Assembly (NCBI RefSeq): GCF_026151205.1 | Contig: NC_087080.1 | Location: forward strand, 7,977,096-8,041,095 | Direction of reading: 5' to 3' | Source: Bolinopsis microptera | Taxonomy: Eukaryota; Ctenophora; Tentaculata; Lobata; Bolinopsidae | DNA length: 64,000 nt | Shown here: positions 1 to 12,329 of the stretch, one piece after another | How the letters are laid out: every line of letters begins with the position of its first letter | Position numbering within the stretch: the stretch's first letter is position 1 | The notes under the pieces: model-generated | The model's database searches: none | Told to the model about the DNA's origin: nothing | The model's input: only the letters and a program-made list of their open reading frames with translations | Position numbers and translations under genes: made by a program

Positions 1-855
1 TAAAACGTGACAATGATCACACAACCAACTTTGAGCAACAACATAGTTACTAATATCCTAATCTCGTGGTGGTGTCGGCGTGAGTGTAAATTGGTCGTAT
101 CTACTATCTCCTTTTCGTCAGAAGTAATCGTCATAGTTTGAATAGTTGTATAGTGAGACATGAGGCCGTGAGGTCACATTATAATTGCCATAATGTCTGC
201 ATGTATAATAATATATCATCTGCCATACGTTGCCTAGCCTGACATGCTGTGGGTGTCCCCTCCTGGGTCACGAAGAAGTCCGGCCCAGGAGAGATGATGT
301 AATAAACAAATTATTATGATCAATCAGATACCGGACCAAATGAGTAACAATATTTACTCGAATTCGTCATATTCTTCAGACAGGAGTCACGTTTATACTG
401 CTGATTATTAAATCAACCTGATCTTCGGATAAAAGGAGGAAGACATGGTCAAATATGGTGATTATCATGACTAACTCCATATTTTCTTACGGTTACTTTT
501 CTTTCATAAAATTACGTTTTGTTATATGATATTATTAAACAAGTTCGTGGGGTGTTCAAAATTTTGCTACATCAGTTCACAGTTTCCTCTCTAAAATCAA
601 AGATTTATCTATCTTTCGGCTTCCCGAACATTCAAAGATAAGTGAAACTTATTGAACTACAATGTATAGCATACCCTTTAAGAATCGATGTTACAATTTC
701 AGCATATCGTCTGTATAATGGAACATAAACTGGACGAATGATAAATGGTGAAAAATGAAATATAAATATTTGAGAATGGAGGATCTATTCAAAATCAAGG
801 ATCGGCAACCAGCCAATCACCATACCAAAGTATTAACATTAAATGAACATATATA
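1..855. other. No gene seen
   Basis: AT-rich sequence with no convincing open frame, exon or repeat. The only longer frame nearby is a lysine/phenylalanine-type AT-rich frame without protein-like composition. Confidence 0.5.
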
Positions 856-1206
856 TTATACTTAAACTTGACGAAATCTCCCCGGCAACGTCATAAAAAC
901 ACAAAAATTGACCAAAAAGTGACCCTTTGTTGAAAACAATTTCAGCTATAAAATGAGTTGAAAACTCGGAAATTTTAGCAAGGTTATAGAATGATATAAA
1001 ACAACAGAAAAAGAATATCAATATGCAAAGAATATATAGCATTTTTATAATTTTGATTTACGCCTTATCTTACTTATTATATAGTATTAGTTATATTATA
1101 TCATATTTTTTGTTAATACTTAATAACGTTCATGGAAGTCATACGTCAGAATAAACGCGCTATTTTAGCAAATTTTGACTGCGTCGTTGCGTAGCAACAT
1201 CAAAAT
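856..1206. repeat. Dispersed repeat, copy A
   Basis: This stretch runs from the phrase ttaaacttgacgaaat to the phrase gtagcaacatcaaaa. It matches the two ends of the segment at 1955-3090 in the same order, including shared blocks around attttagca and tagaataaacg. Copy A is continuous, whereas copy B is broken by an 800-bp hAT-like insertion. The family is not recognised and no terminal inverted repeat is obvious. Confidence 0.6.
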
Positions 1207-1954
1207 GGTCAGATAATTGATTATTCCAGGCAAATGAGGGTTTATATTTGCTCAGACCATATTAAATAACGAATAAATATATTTTAATTTTTCTAGATGT
1301 TTTGTGTCGGTCAAAGCCCCTACCAAATTATTTACAACAACAGCTACGGTACAAATAAAACCAATTTGCGAGGAACCAAACCTTCTCCCGTCATAAAAAT
1401 TCACCACGAGTTTGTTTGGGCTCCTAATAGGCTATTTTACTGGGCCGTTATATGGACACTTAAGCCTGATGTCCCCTGTTAAAGGCTAAAACTCTAAAAG
1501 GCTATTAGGAAGCCTTTATTCGCTTGCATTGACTGTAACCTTGTAACAGGCGTACTAATCGGAAAAGAGGATCGCATCATCGATAACAAGTTCACGTGAT
1601 GGTTTGTGGTATAAATACTATTCAAATCTTCGTTCCTGGAAAAATATGCGGAAAAAGGAATGTGATCATCAACAGATACATATTCACTGCAGAGAGGTCC
1701 CAAAATGGAAGACATACTACAGACTACAGATGTGTCCTCTACAATCAAGGTAACAAATCACGAGTAACCGTAGAGGACAGACAGCTTTTACATTTGTATC
1801 TTCCCAAGACTTTCAAGAAAATTGAGGATACTCCAGAGGATTATCATTTATCACGAGCTTCAACGAGTACTCTACAAGTCTACACTTCTACAGTAACAGA
1901 TTACCTCCGACGCGATGTATCAGCACCCTTGTTCTTGGATCTATATATCTATAC
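1207..1954. other. Unassigned stretch with short open frames
   Basis: It holds an open frame of 61 codons (1297-1482, +) and one of 122 codons (1596-1964, +). The second has fairly balanced amino-acid use and a possible 5' splice site near 1750, so an exon or fossil coding fragment is possible. No domain is recognised and no splice-compatible partner was found. Confidence 0.25.
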
Positions 1955-2031
1955 TATATTTTAAACTTGACGAAATCCCCCGGCAACGGGCGCAACGGGG
2001 ACAAAAAAACACTGAAAATTGACCAAAAACC

Positions 2032-2854
2032 CAGGGTTGTGAAAAACGTGAATGGTAAACTCAAAAAACGTTCAAAACGTGCTTTTTACTATTTTTTTCA
2101 AAAAACGAGAAAAAAACGAGAAAAAACGTTCGCATAATCTAATCAAGCAGACTCACGTGAAAATTCAAAATGTAGCGGTATGACCAATCAAACTTGCCAG
2201 TTGTGTTGACCAGGCATGGCTCCAGCCGATTATTCTTGGGGGTGCAACTTGGTGCGAAGCACCAAGGAGATTCACAATTCACATACAGCGCCGAAGGCGC
2301 TGCGGCAGGGGTCTGGGGGGGCAGCCCCCTTTCTGAGGGGGGTCTAGGGGGGGCAAGGCCCCCGGAAAATTTTGCGTTTTTAGAAGCTAATAACCTTACC
2401 AGAAAGTGTCTGAATTAACTTGAAGAGTTCAATAAAACATAATGTTTTAAATGTGAAAATAAAGGTAAAAATATTTTAATAACAATTAAAACATAATTGA
2501 CACTGACTGAGACTGTTAACTTGTTCAATTCAACACAACTCTGCGGTTGCTCTCAGCAAACTTGTCAATAATGACAGCAATGTCTATAGCTTTGACAAGC
2601 TCCTTTTCGTGACTGAGAAGGGTAAGGTCACTTCTCCTCTCGTCACTGAAGACTGCAATTTGCTTAAGTGATTGTGGCCCAGGCCTCAGTGTTCGTACTT
2701 CGCTGGTTCGTTTACTGGTAGTTGGTGACCGTCAAAACATTGTAAATTTCCGTATAAATCACAACGTTTTTTAAATAAATACGCAAAAACCTGTTAAAAA
2801 AACGCAAAAACGCTCCAATTCAAAAAAACGTAAAACACGTATTTCACAACCCTG
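2032..2854. mobile_element. hAT-like non-autonomous DNA transposon
   Basis: The element starts CAGGGTTGTGAAAAACGTG and ends with the near inverted complement (CACGTATTTCACAACCCTG). It is flanked on both sides by the 8-bp direct repeat CAAAAACC (2024-2031 and 2855-2862). An 8-bp duplication with CAGGG-type ends is the signature of the hAT superfamily. The interior has runs of AAAAACG-like subterminal sequence and a G-rich block (about 2310-2372). No transposase frame is left, so it would depend on a partner element. Confidence 0.8.
2310..2372 (+). other. G-tract cluster (possible G-quadruplex)
   Basis: Several runs of three to seven G separated by short loops lie inside the hAT-like element. 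The arrangement fits an intramolecular quadruplex on the plus strand. No function is implied. Confidence 0.4.
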
Positions 2855-3090
2855 CAAAAACCGACCATTCTTCCTGACCCATTTGAGCTCGCAAATGGAG
2901 TTGGAACCTTGCGATTTTTAGCAGGGTTGTAGAAAAAGAACAGAATAGGAGACATCATTCTTAGAATTTTGATTTAGGCTTTAGATTTTGTATAATTGAC
3001 GTCGAAAGTGAGGTAGAATAAACGTTAGAATAATAGCGTTATTTTAGCAAAGGTTTACTGCGTCGCGTCGTTGCTTAGCAACATCAAAAA

Positions 3091-4433
3091 ATTGCACGTG
3101 CGCGAGCAACTACAGATTAGCAACGCGCGTTGTCATGCTTTATTATACGTAATCACTTAAAAGCTTAAAGCTCACATTTACGCTCAAAATTATTACTATC
3201 CATAACTTTGGTTGTGAATTGTGATTGATAATTTTTGATGCAGTAAAAAGTATCGTTTAGGAAATCCGAATACTTACAACGTTGTCGTCATTGTCAAATA
3301 AAATCCATACTTTCTAAGTTTCTACAGTACAGAGCTTAGAGCAAAATATTGAAGAGAGTAGAGAAATTGAAACATAAATGATTTTTTAAATTTCCTCGAA
3401 CAAAAGGCTAGAATGCTTTCAATGGAATTAAACAGGAATTAAACATGAAATGATCAAGGAGAACACTACGGCCGATGTGAAGCGAAGAGAAAATTTCAAA
3501 TCACTTATAAACTTATAAACTTATAATGGTTGGATGGTTCCATACCATCCTTCAAACCTAATAACATCCGTAATTCTGGTTCCCTTATATAAAAGCTTAA
3601 TTACTCCTCTGCTCCATTATGTCCATACTCCATTGTCCAACTTCATGTGTGCAGACAATTGCTTATGCTTCAATAAAATAATAAAGTACATAATATCGTA
3701 AAGCAATAACAGTCGTTGTCAAGGGACGAATAATATAAGAGGTTGTTTCAAAAAGAATCATGCGGAAGGAATTTGAGAGATTGAGTGTAAATGTCTGAAT
3801 AGTTTTGGGGCAACATTCCGGACTTAACAATCCGAAAGACCCGATACAACTACATTTCTGAACTTTTCAGCTACCGTTCATAGAATTAGATGCGCATTTA
3901 TTTACGGAATATGATTTCTCTCAAATTGTTGAGTTATCTGGATTCTGGAAGTTAATTTGTGGGGAATTTTAAATATATAAAAATCGACTTTTTACAAACA
4001 TGTTCAATCATATAATTACTATTATAATGATAATAGTAATTATTTCTTTTTTATACGATACTGTGGTATTTCTATCGACTACTAGTACTACATCGAGCAT
4101 AGATCATTTCCTGGTGGGCGTAAAAAATATGAAGCGTCAAGATGACTCGTTGAATAAATTAAATTTTGGAATCCCTTGCTGTTTTAAGACTCCTGTTACA
4201 ATTTTAAAATAAGACTAGCTAGTCCCGGCTTACCCCTAATCTCTTTTTCTCCCGGAAACGTCTGTACTTGTAGTCAAGGGAACTGATAAGCAAACTAAAA
4301 CGCTCTTTAAAGTGACCCGTCATTTATTATCGCAAAACAAAGTATACATATGCGGTTAACAAAGTAATCTGAATCATCCCTGAGCAGAGCTTTACACATT
4401 GACATCAGCACGCACGTGGTAACCACGTGGTTG
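3091..4433. other. No firm gene; AT-rich
   Basis: AT-rich sequence. A 70-codon frame at 4000-4212 (+) begins with a very hydrophobic stretch that could pass for a signal anchor, but it is Ile/Val-rich in the way AT-rich noncoding DNA often is. The 3' end of the tentative minus-strand gene (4434-5137) may reach about 4320, where an AATAAA lies on the minus strand. Confidence 0.35.
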
Positions 4434-5137
4434 TCATGGTGACCAATCAGCTGATGTTTCAGTGTCCGCGTGACCAGTGGGGAGGATGCAGGTAACAATG
4501 GAGTTCTAATATTTTTATTTCCCTCTTTGAAAACCACAAAAAGCTCTCAGGCTATTATTATTATTGTTAGGAAGATGAGGCTAATTGTTAGGTTGGAACA
4601 GTACGTTACATGTTATGATTAAGATACGCTTATAAATTGATAATTAACTTAATAAATGTTTATAATGCTCATAAATTTCGTCTCAGCGATGAAATTTTTG
4701 TCAAATTTGAAAAAAAATCTATTATTAATCCTGCAAGCGTGTTTTTTGCGTCACCGGAAATTAGCTTTTTCGCCAATACCCCGAAAAGTAATAAGTATTT
4801 TATGGTCTTTGTAAATGGATAATTTGTAGATAAATATGTTCGTTGTGGTAAGTTGTAAGTGGTTAGTTAAAATGCATTTAGAAGTCTCTTGCATGTTTTT
4901 ATCAAAAGTTTGCAAAATTGAATCAGCAAGTGGCCAAAATCAGTTTTTGGTCAATAAATCCAAAATTTGGAATTTTTTGCATTAAAAGTTAAATGAACTT
5001 ACCACCCCCCTTTCTCTGAGTTTGTTAAAGATGAAATGCTGCCTGCACCTCGTACACTTTATACGCTGGTTTGGCTGTAGCAGGTCCAGTTCTGCGTTTT
5101 GTCGCTCCAACTTTGGCCACTGATCGTCCGCCGTCAT
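4434..5137 (-). CDS. Small two-exon protein with CxxC motif (tentative)
   Basis: Exon 1 is 5137-5003 (45 codons), opening with ATG. It ends at a strong 5' splice site (GTG followed by GTAAGT). Exon 2 is 4505-4434 (24 codons including TGA), following a TATTAG acceptor. Both exons are phase 0, giving a 68-residue product. Exon 1 encodes a Lys/Glu/Gln-rich helix-like start and then a CTRCRQHF segment. Exon 2 adds one more Cys and a His (TCILPTGH), so the four ligands could bind zinc. An AATAAA occurs on the minus strand about 115 bp beyond the stop. I do not recognise the family. The exon pair rests on splice signals and phase only; exon 1 is the stronger half. Confidence 0.42.
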
Positions 5138-6130
5138 CCTCCGATTAAGCAACCAGAAACCACTTTAACAAAACTTTAGGAACACTTGTATCAAGATTCA
5201 AAACCAAGACTCGTTTACCGAGGAGGGGATGAGCAGAAAAGGTAAGGCAGTTTCAAAATGTGTTCAACCGAAAAATAGGAAATTATTTGGCATGATTAAA
5301 TAGACGTGACTGTAACTGATCCAGTGACGATGTACTAGCATTTCTACCAGGAATTGTTAATTAATTGTTTAAGTTAGCAGCGTTTAATTGGGCTGACACC
5401 GGGACACTGCTAATTGGCAGCTTGATTGGTATTCGAATAGTTAAACATTCGCCGTGTGATCGTGATCAAATGTTCACTTAAGATGTCAGGCAGCAATCAC
5501 CCGAGGGCCACAGCAGTGCTGGGCAACGATTACACAGTTATCTCGTTTTATCTCTAAGTGGGGTGCCGGGTGGTTATAAGATTTTATATCATTTGAAATT
5601 TTCAGCCTTATGTTCACATATTGGCGTAAAACTTGAATTTGAAAGGTAAAATAATTAGGCTTGTGGCTGAAAAGAACCTTTTAAGCGTACTTTGAGTGCA
5701 AACAGTGACCTTTAAGCTAAACCGTGACTAGTACGGAACTCAACCGCGAATACTAAACTCAACCGTAGTAACAACATTAGTCAATAGTCATTAACCCTGA
5801 ATCTAAGCTTGATCCCTGTTCGATTTTAGATTTTTACCATCGATAATTTGTTTTTCTGCGTCAAACCCTGTATAAATAAACACGAAATCTTAAGATTGAG
5901 TTAAAGGTTCCTTTCAGGTGCGTATCTGATCCCTGACATCAAGAATTAAGACGATATTCCTCGTATGATTGAACACCACATCACCACATTGCTGTTTCAA
6001 ACTTAGATCAACTGTGGACAGTTGTAGAGTAGTCGAGCAAGTAGATAAAATGCTGATCTAATTGCCATTTTTGGAGCAAAATTTGTTTTTGTTTTAAGAA
6101 GAGTTAGTTAGGGAATTGAGTATATTTTCT
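5138..6130. other. No gene seen (upstream of the small minus-strand gene)
   Basis: Contains the presumed upstream region of the gene that begins at 5137. No further exon, RNA gene or clear repeat was found. Confidence 0.4.
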
Positions 6131-6881
6131 GGGAACTAATTTGCTACAAGTACAAGCATTCCTGTGCAGGAATCTGAAATTGTCCACCCCAAAGAGTTGT
6201 AAAGGTATAGATCTGATGGGCACAATTCAACTAGCTAGAGTATATTTTCTCCAGGCGCCTACGAACAAACTTTAAAAATATATTTTTGCCATTAGGAAGG
6301 CACTCAGCTCAATAGGTGGTGAAAACTGCCGCTATGGACATGGTCATATTATTGCAAGCTCGCCAATTTTTAACCGACCTACATTTATAAAAAGTCTGTT
6401 ATACCAGGAATTATACCTACCTTCCCAACGAAAGTTAGGAAAATGGACCAAAAATATCAACGATTTTCAATTTGTTCCAAAGAATTAAGATATCTCGATT
6501 CGCGATGGTCTGAGCATTTTCAAACCATCATTCGCCTGCCATAATATGACCATAGCGGATGCATTTTGCACCCCCTAGCGAGCTCCTGAGTGCCTTCCTA
6601 ATGGAATACACTTACCTGGGGACCCCAGGCTATATAATAATGTCCATAAACACGATCTAGAGATTCGGCGGAATGACAGGCTGAGCGCCGCCCAGTAAGG
6701 AATATACATTTTGAACGTTTGTTCGTGTACTACGCCTGGAGAAAATAGGTTCTAGTGTTCTACTTCTTATAGCTAGTTGTGCCCATCAGATCTGCTTTAA
6801 TAACTTTTTTGAGTGCAAGTGGTTCCTTGGACTAAAGATAATAAAGCCCTGCACAGAAATGATTGTGGCAAATTAGTTCCC
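6131..6881. mobile_element. Foldback element with long imperfect inverted repeats
   Basis: The two halves are imperfect reverse complements over their whole length. Paired blocks include GGGAACTAATTTGC with GCAAATTAGTTCCC at the tips, the AGATCTGATGGGCACA / TGTGCCCATCAGATCT pair, the CTCCAGGCG / CGCCTGGAG pair and the CCATTAGGAAGGCACTC / GAGTGCCTTCCTAATGG pair near the centre. I see no clear target duplication and no coding frame. The right arm carries an 86-bp mini-element (6612-6697). Confidence 0.65.
6612..6697. mobile_element. 86-bp mini-element, copy 1
   Basis: This short segment interrupts the right arm of the foldback element. It is shared with 44751-44824, with the block ATTCGGCGGAATGACAGGCTGAGCG identical apart from length variation elsewhere. 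Its ends read TTACCTGGG and CCCAGTAA, a short imperfect inverted repeat. Flanks GGAATACAC and GGAATATAC look like a 9-bp target duplication with one change. Confidence 0.6.
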
Positions 6882-9524
6882 ATGTGGTTTTTTATTTATG
6901 TTTATTATCCCTAACTGAATCATGATGGCTCTCTAACAGTAGGCTATAAATACTCAGCGCTTACTTGTGTTTCGTTATGGCTATGAGCCGGCTGTTAGAG
7001 CAGAGGGCTGTAAGGATTATTTTAAAAACAAAGCGCAGTCCGAGGTGGGTGGGAAGGACTGTTACTCTGTTAGATGTTACGGTATAATAGCCAATGGCTG
7101 TTCCACAAATTAATTCACATGCCAAGGACTTTACAATATATATAATCATCATGTCTAGTTATGAGCTAATATTATTTTGTTTTATGATTATTTTGAATAT
7201 GATTATTTGAAGATAATTTATTTCATACAACAAAACTGTTTCAAAGCCATTATGCCTATAAATGTCATCGGGTCTTTCAATAAATCGTCGCACCCAAACT
7301 CCGAAACATGAACAACAACAAAAATTAAAATTGAGATCACCTCATTAAACTTAAAGCAAAAATTACCAGAAGTCAAAAATTACCTACCTCTTTAAGTTTA
7401 AGAAATCTTGAGTTTCCACGTAGCAAGACTAGGGACGCGAGCACAAAGATAAACTGAAAATCAAAGTATGGGCATTATACGGAGTAGCGGTGACGTGAAC
7501 ATGCTTGGAATGTTTGCACCATGTCAATTGTAATAGGGTATCTGGCGGATGTTATTGTATGAGCTACTCGCTGCAAACCAACGTCATGGTTTGTCGTATA
7601 GCTGGCAAGCACGACGTGGTGTTACAGTTTAAATAGATCCTGAGCTGTTGTGATGGTTCTGGTGAGATTTGTGGTAGAATCGCGGATGCGGTGGAAACTA
7701 GGACAGTTTCAGACGGTGTTTTTACAGTTTTAGACTGCATTGTAGCAGTCACAGACTGTCATTAAACGCGGAAAATGTAACATTGTAACAGTAGTTACTG
7801 TCACGCTACTGCTTTACTGCTATAGAGCGACAAAAGAAAAATGAACTTTTATAGCTGTCACGTGATATTGACTCGCTGTAAATATGTCTGATATGCAGCT
7901 ATATGCTCGTCACATCTTTTAACAAGGTAGAGGGATGATTGCTCGAATGAGTACGTAATGATGCTGACGTTGAATTTGACTTTGAAATCAACAAGCCATT
8001 AATTATGGTTATAAACCATTAAGAATGAGTAAGATAACAGGTTAAAAATGACCGTTAACATCTTGATCCTCATAATAAGTTCAACTTATAAAGTTGTTAT
8101 TGTTTTAAATAACATCAATAAAGAGTCGATGAGGATTTATTAGTCGCCGCCTCTTTTCTAAGAGCATAAAAGAAAGAATTTTCACAGTTGGTTAGTGCTG
8201 ACAGGCCCATTATTAAGTTGATTATCCAACATACTGCCTGGCTAATTTAACTATATTCTTACAGATTGATATGTTCTTGACAGACTAATAACTAATGAGA
8301 AATTTTCTTTATTTTTTATGGCCATGGATATTGGACAATCTTTGATATTAAGAATCAATATTTCCTGCAATCAAACAACGAATGAGTGTTTAAATTCCAA
8401 TTGAAGTCTTTAATATTCAGGATATCCAATGGACAATCTTTAGTATTCGGAGTGTCTCTACTATTTGTATTTGAAGACGCTGGACTGATTGAGGCATTTG
8501 GGCATTTCCATTGGTCCTATCAATGTTCCGTGAATATTATAGCGTGAATAGAAAGACGATAAGATTTAGATTATAGATTTTAGATTTCGAGAGTCGTTAA
8601 ATTCACAAAATTATGCAGAAACATGATTTGATAACTGTCAATGTAACTGTTAATATAACTGTCAATATAGCTTTCCTGCTTTCTATTTAGTTGAAAAACA
8701 ATTGTTTACAACATTAAACACATACTAGGGTGCACAAAACGTTGCAAAGATGTGAAGAAAATACAGTTAAGCAGCGTGAGTGACGAAACGACCGCCCCGT
8801 TACCCCCCAATAATAGAGTAATTCTACCTAAAGTGACCGAATAACTTACGGCAATATAGAAACAGGAATACAGCCTGTTTACAGAGGGTACGATGAAGTG
8901 GTCCACCCCTTGATCAACAAATTCTTGTGTAAAAATGTAATTATTTGCCAGCAACGAAAATGGTAAACGGAAGTGGTAAACGAAAATGGTAAACGAAAGT
9001 GGTAAACGAAAATGGTAAACGAAAGTGGTAAACGAAAATGGTAAACGAAAATAGTGAACGAAAATCGTACGAGTAATAAAATCTCTCAGATAAACTATGG
9101 TTTCCGTCATAGTGTTATTTTCACACTTTATCGTCTACTATTTAATCGAATCAACGAACAATATCTGTTAATGGTTAACTATAACAGATATTGAATTATG
9201 AAACAACATCAATATGGGCGGTTTTCTTCAACTGTTTATGCAGATATAAATACAACAAGGTGATTGCCAGAAATCCCGCACATTTAAATTAGAAAATGTG
9301 ACTAATAATTAATGTTTTAACCCGAATATTACATAATACAATAACGTGAAAACATCTGTCTCCAACATGATATAAAACTGGCAAAATATTAAACAAGGTA
9401 TATATATAAAATATAATACACATATATTACAACCTAGGAGATAATTCTAAAAGTTTAAAGCTTTGGTGCTGTCCAAAGTTATTCCTGCAAGCAATATATT
9501 GACACTTTTAGTTTCTATTTTCAG
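6882..9524. other. No gene seen; one short tandem repeat
   Basis: Several short open frames occur on the minus strand (for example 6961-7152 and 7564-7752), but none has a recognisable domain or splice context. A 13-bp tandem repeat lies at about 8957-9065. Confidence 0.4.
8957..9065. repeat. 13-bp tandem repeat
   Basis: About eight copies of a 13-mer of the type GGTAAACGAAAAT / GGTAAACGAAAGT. The repeat creates a spurious minus-strand frame rich in Phe, Arg and His. Confidence 0.8.
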
Positions 9525-9796
9525 AGAATACCTTTAGCTGCCATCGCAACACTTTCATAGCAGACCTTGAGAAATATTACTCCAAAGTAATTAGAGTTGG
9601 GGATGACCTGTGCGAGAAGCTGAAGCCATTGGTATGGGACTCTACAAAACCATCCGGAAGAGCTAAGGAAGTTAAACCATGTTCGATCGGCATGCCGGTC
9701 CCCGGAAGTACAAGGGTGTTACTGTTAGGGAACTTGGGAAAATATAAAGTTGACAAGTACACTGTACAGGTTCTCAAGACTTTAGCCCAGGATTGA
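9525..9796 (+). CDS. Possible terminal exon, 89 codons, unknown product
   Basis: A CTATTTTCAG acceptor precedes an open frame that, read in the frame entered with two leading bases, runs 89 codons to a TGA at 9794-9796. Composition looks protein-like: two clustered acidic/basic stretches, a Cys near residue 6 and another near residue 27, a GMPVPGSTRVLLLGNLG segment and a C-terminal YTVQVLKTL. No upstream exon with matching phase was found, so it may be the last exon of a gene starting outside my recognition, or a coding fossil. The domain is unrecognised. Confidence 0.35.
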
Positions 9797-10275
9797 ACAA
9801 TATGGAGGGGGTTATTATTTTAATGCTGTGTATTGTGTAAAACTATATTTGATCAACGAATACAGCTGCTGATGGTAATTGGTAATCAACGAATGGTGTT
9901 TCCATGTTTTTAAACAATTTCGTTTGATAGTTTGTAATTAATTACAAAATCCTGATCATTTGTTTACTTTTGCTATACTTATGTCCCTTAAGCGCTTTTA
10001 ACTACCGTTCACCAAACCTTGACTGCGGCTTTGTTAACAAGGTTTGGCCGGTAGAGGGTCCGTAGTAGTCTCATTACCTTATAAAAAAGTATTGCTGTAC
10101 AACTATACTACAGAAGTAATCCCGATAACACTCGACCTCTGCCTGATCCAGAGGATGTTACCATTTTACCTTCACACAGACATGTCGAACGCTGTAAGAA
10201 GATGACGATCAGACCTCATTATATTGCTTATATTAGCAAACTTTAGAAAAAAAATGTAGACAATAAGACATCATA
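9797..10275. other. No gene seen
   Basis: AT-rich sequence downstream of the possible terminal exon, with no supported feature. Confidence 0.4.
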
Positions 10276-11014
10276 CCCTATCGGACCTTATTTGGCCGGA
10301 CATAATTATGAACGGACATTTAAATGGACCAAAAATCCAAATTTTGTCATCTTTTTTTTGCGTTTAAAAAATTTAAGCAGATAATTTGTATATTCTATTT
10401 TTTTAAACTGAGCAAGAAAGGCAGTCGTTAAGCAGTAAAAAATGTCAAAATATCTGTAGATCAGTGTCTATGATTATGAAAGTTGTGTAAAAGCAACAGA
10501 TACGAAATATGACCAGATTTGATGATTCATATCACAGGTCATCTTCCTCAAATGGGTTATCGTGCATTAAATATTTCATGCTTAAAGCATCATATCAGTA
10601 TACATACCTGCTTTTTGAATTATTTGACCTGCATTTCAGTGCAAACTTTTACAAGATGTGCGGAGGTAAATAATAACTCCGAAGAAGTGAACGAGGAAGC
10701 CAAAGATCAAGAAAGTGATCATGCCATAATGTGATACTTAGAATATAAATATCTAAATTGTATAATAACTCGTTTTTCATTGATCCAATGATATAGTTTA
10801 GTCCGAATCCGATGATAGAAATTACAATTGACTGAAATTAAAGAGTTGTCATATCCTAAACATGAGTTCGCAGTGGAATAAGTTTGGAAAAAATCTTAAC
10901 GGAATTTAACTTGGACGGACTTTAAATGGACGGACTTTATTTGAACGGACATTAAAATGAACGCTAGCACCTCCAGCGTTCAACTAATTTCCGTTCAAAT
11001 AAGGTCCGATAAAG
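10276..11014. mobile_element. TA-site MITE (Tc1/mariner-like), copy 1
   Basis: Ends are inverted repeats: CCCTATCGGACCTTATTT on the left, and AAATAAGGTCCGATAAAG on the right. Each end is flanked by TA, as expected for Tc1/mariner-type insertion. Repeated GAACGGACATTA-like motifs lie just inside both ends and could be transposase-binding sites. The internal sequence matches copy 2 at 11209-12114 (for example around AATGTCAAAATAT). No transposase is encoded. Confidence 0.72.
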
Positions 11015-11208
11015 TAGCTGCCAGACCATAAATAAGAGTGGCATCTATGAAAACATTATCAAGAAATTCTAACTGGCGCTGAGGAGATTGATCCTTTACG
11101 TCGGACATTATCACAGGATGCTTCTGTGAGTAATGAGTAATGAGTTACTAATTTCTCAAGATGTCCACTACATGATGTTGCTCTACCACTTTGACTTACC
11201 TTATCGGA

Positions 11209-12114
11209 CCTTATTTAGACGGACATTACATGAACGGACATAATTATGAACGGACATTAATATGAACGCTCGAAGGCATTCAAAACCATCAAAAATCCGA
11301 ATTTTTTTTGACGTTTTTTTGACGTTTTTTAAATTTCAGCAAATGATTTTCAAATCCATTTTTAAGCAGTTAAAATGTTAAAATATGTGTACATGATCAG
11401 TGTCTAATATCAAATATCATCTTCATTAAATGGGTTTTTGTGCATGAAATAGTCCATGCTTAAACAAGCATCAGTGATTTCTAGCTTTATGGAAACCTTT
11501 TTTATATCAAACTACACCGGTCCTGCATTTCAGTGTTAACTTTTACAAGCCATTCGGCGTGAAGTGGTTTTATCTTAGACAAATTTAGGTTAACCTTAAC
11601 ATCACGTGGAGCTTTCCTAGCTCTGTTTCATTACCTCCCCTCAGTAATATGAACTATAACAACGTCGGACAATGTCCTTGGCAACACGATTTACCGTAAT
11701 ATCTAGAGCCTGGAACAAGTTTGTCATGTTGGCGGGGACTAGCTCATGAACTATGTTGTTGAGTGCCATAATTTCGTTGAATTTTTACGCCAAGTGACCC
11801 TTGAAAACATCATATACTAGTAGAGTTTTCTGTGCCTCCAGCAGACCAACTCCAAGGAGAACCATTCCGTCGTTAACTTAAGTTAACGACGGAAAGGTTC
11901 TCCTTGGTCTGAAAGGAGTCTGAAATTACGGCACAATAAAGTTGTCATATTTTGGACAAAAAGTTCGAAATGGAAACATTTTTGAAAAAATTTCAACGGA
12001 CTTTAACTTGGACAGACATTAATTGAACGGACATTATTTAAACGGACATTAAGATGAACGTTAGGTCCTCCAGCGTTCTGCAAGTAATGTCCGTCCAAAT
12101 AAGGTCCGATAAGG
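11209..12114. mobile_element. TA-site MITE (Tc1/mariner-like), copy 2
   Basis: Starts CCTTATCGGACCTTATTT after a TA and ends with the perfect inverted complement before a TA. Subterminal GAACGGACAT repeats are present, as in copy 1. It is longer than copy 1 (906 against 739 bp) and carries a 56-bp near-perfect palindrome at 11852-11907. A decayed relative lies at 17074-17205. Confidence 0.78.
11852..11907. repeat. 56-bp near-perfect palindrome
   Basis: Two 28-bp arms with no spacer pair with one mismatch. The left arm begins CCAAGGAGAACC and the right arm ends GGTTCTCCTTGG. It could extrude as a cruciform or fold as an RNA hairpin. It lies inside the second TA-site MITE. Confidence 0.85.
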
Positions 12115-12329
12115 TAGTTATATTGATTATTCATGTAAATGTTGTTAAAGATGATTATATTAATTGTCCTTTCTATTCGTTTGTTTGCTTTATAGTTAGG
12201 GAAAGAGTAGGATAGTCTGTGAAAAAATTCGTAACAACCGTTCCACAACGGCCATATTATCCTTAATAAACCGGTTCAAGCAGCTGATGCTTTTTCACTC
12301 ATAAATATTGTTTAGGAAAGAAGCATCTT

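Larger units (their letters stand above)
1955..3090. repeat. Dispersed repeat, copy B (interrupted)
   Basis: Second copy of the repeat at 856-1206. Its left part (1955-2031) and right part (2855-3090) are separated by an 823-bp element with an 8-bp target duplication. Both copies end in a gcgtcgttgc / tagcaacatcaaaa block. Divergence between the copies suggests an old family. Confidence 0.6.

Noticed and set aside
4000-4212. 70-codon secreted or membrane micro-protein
   Set aside because: Hydrophobic start is Ile-rich as in random AT-rich DNA; no splice or conservation evidence.
6131-6881. Long hairpin microRNA precursor
   Set aside because: Arms are hundreds of bases, imperfect, and carry a secondary insertion; a foldback transposon is simpler.
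8706-9110. 134-codon minus-strand frame
   Set aside because: Its middle is the translation of a 13-bp tandem repeat.
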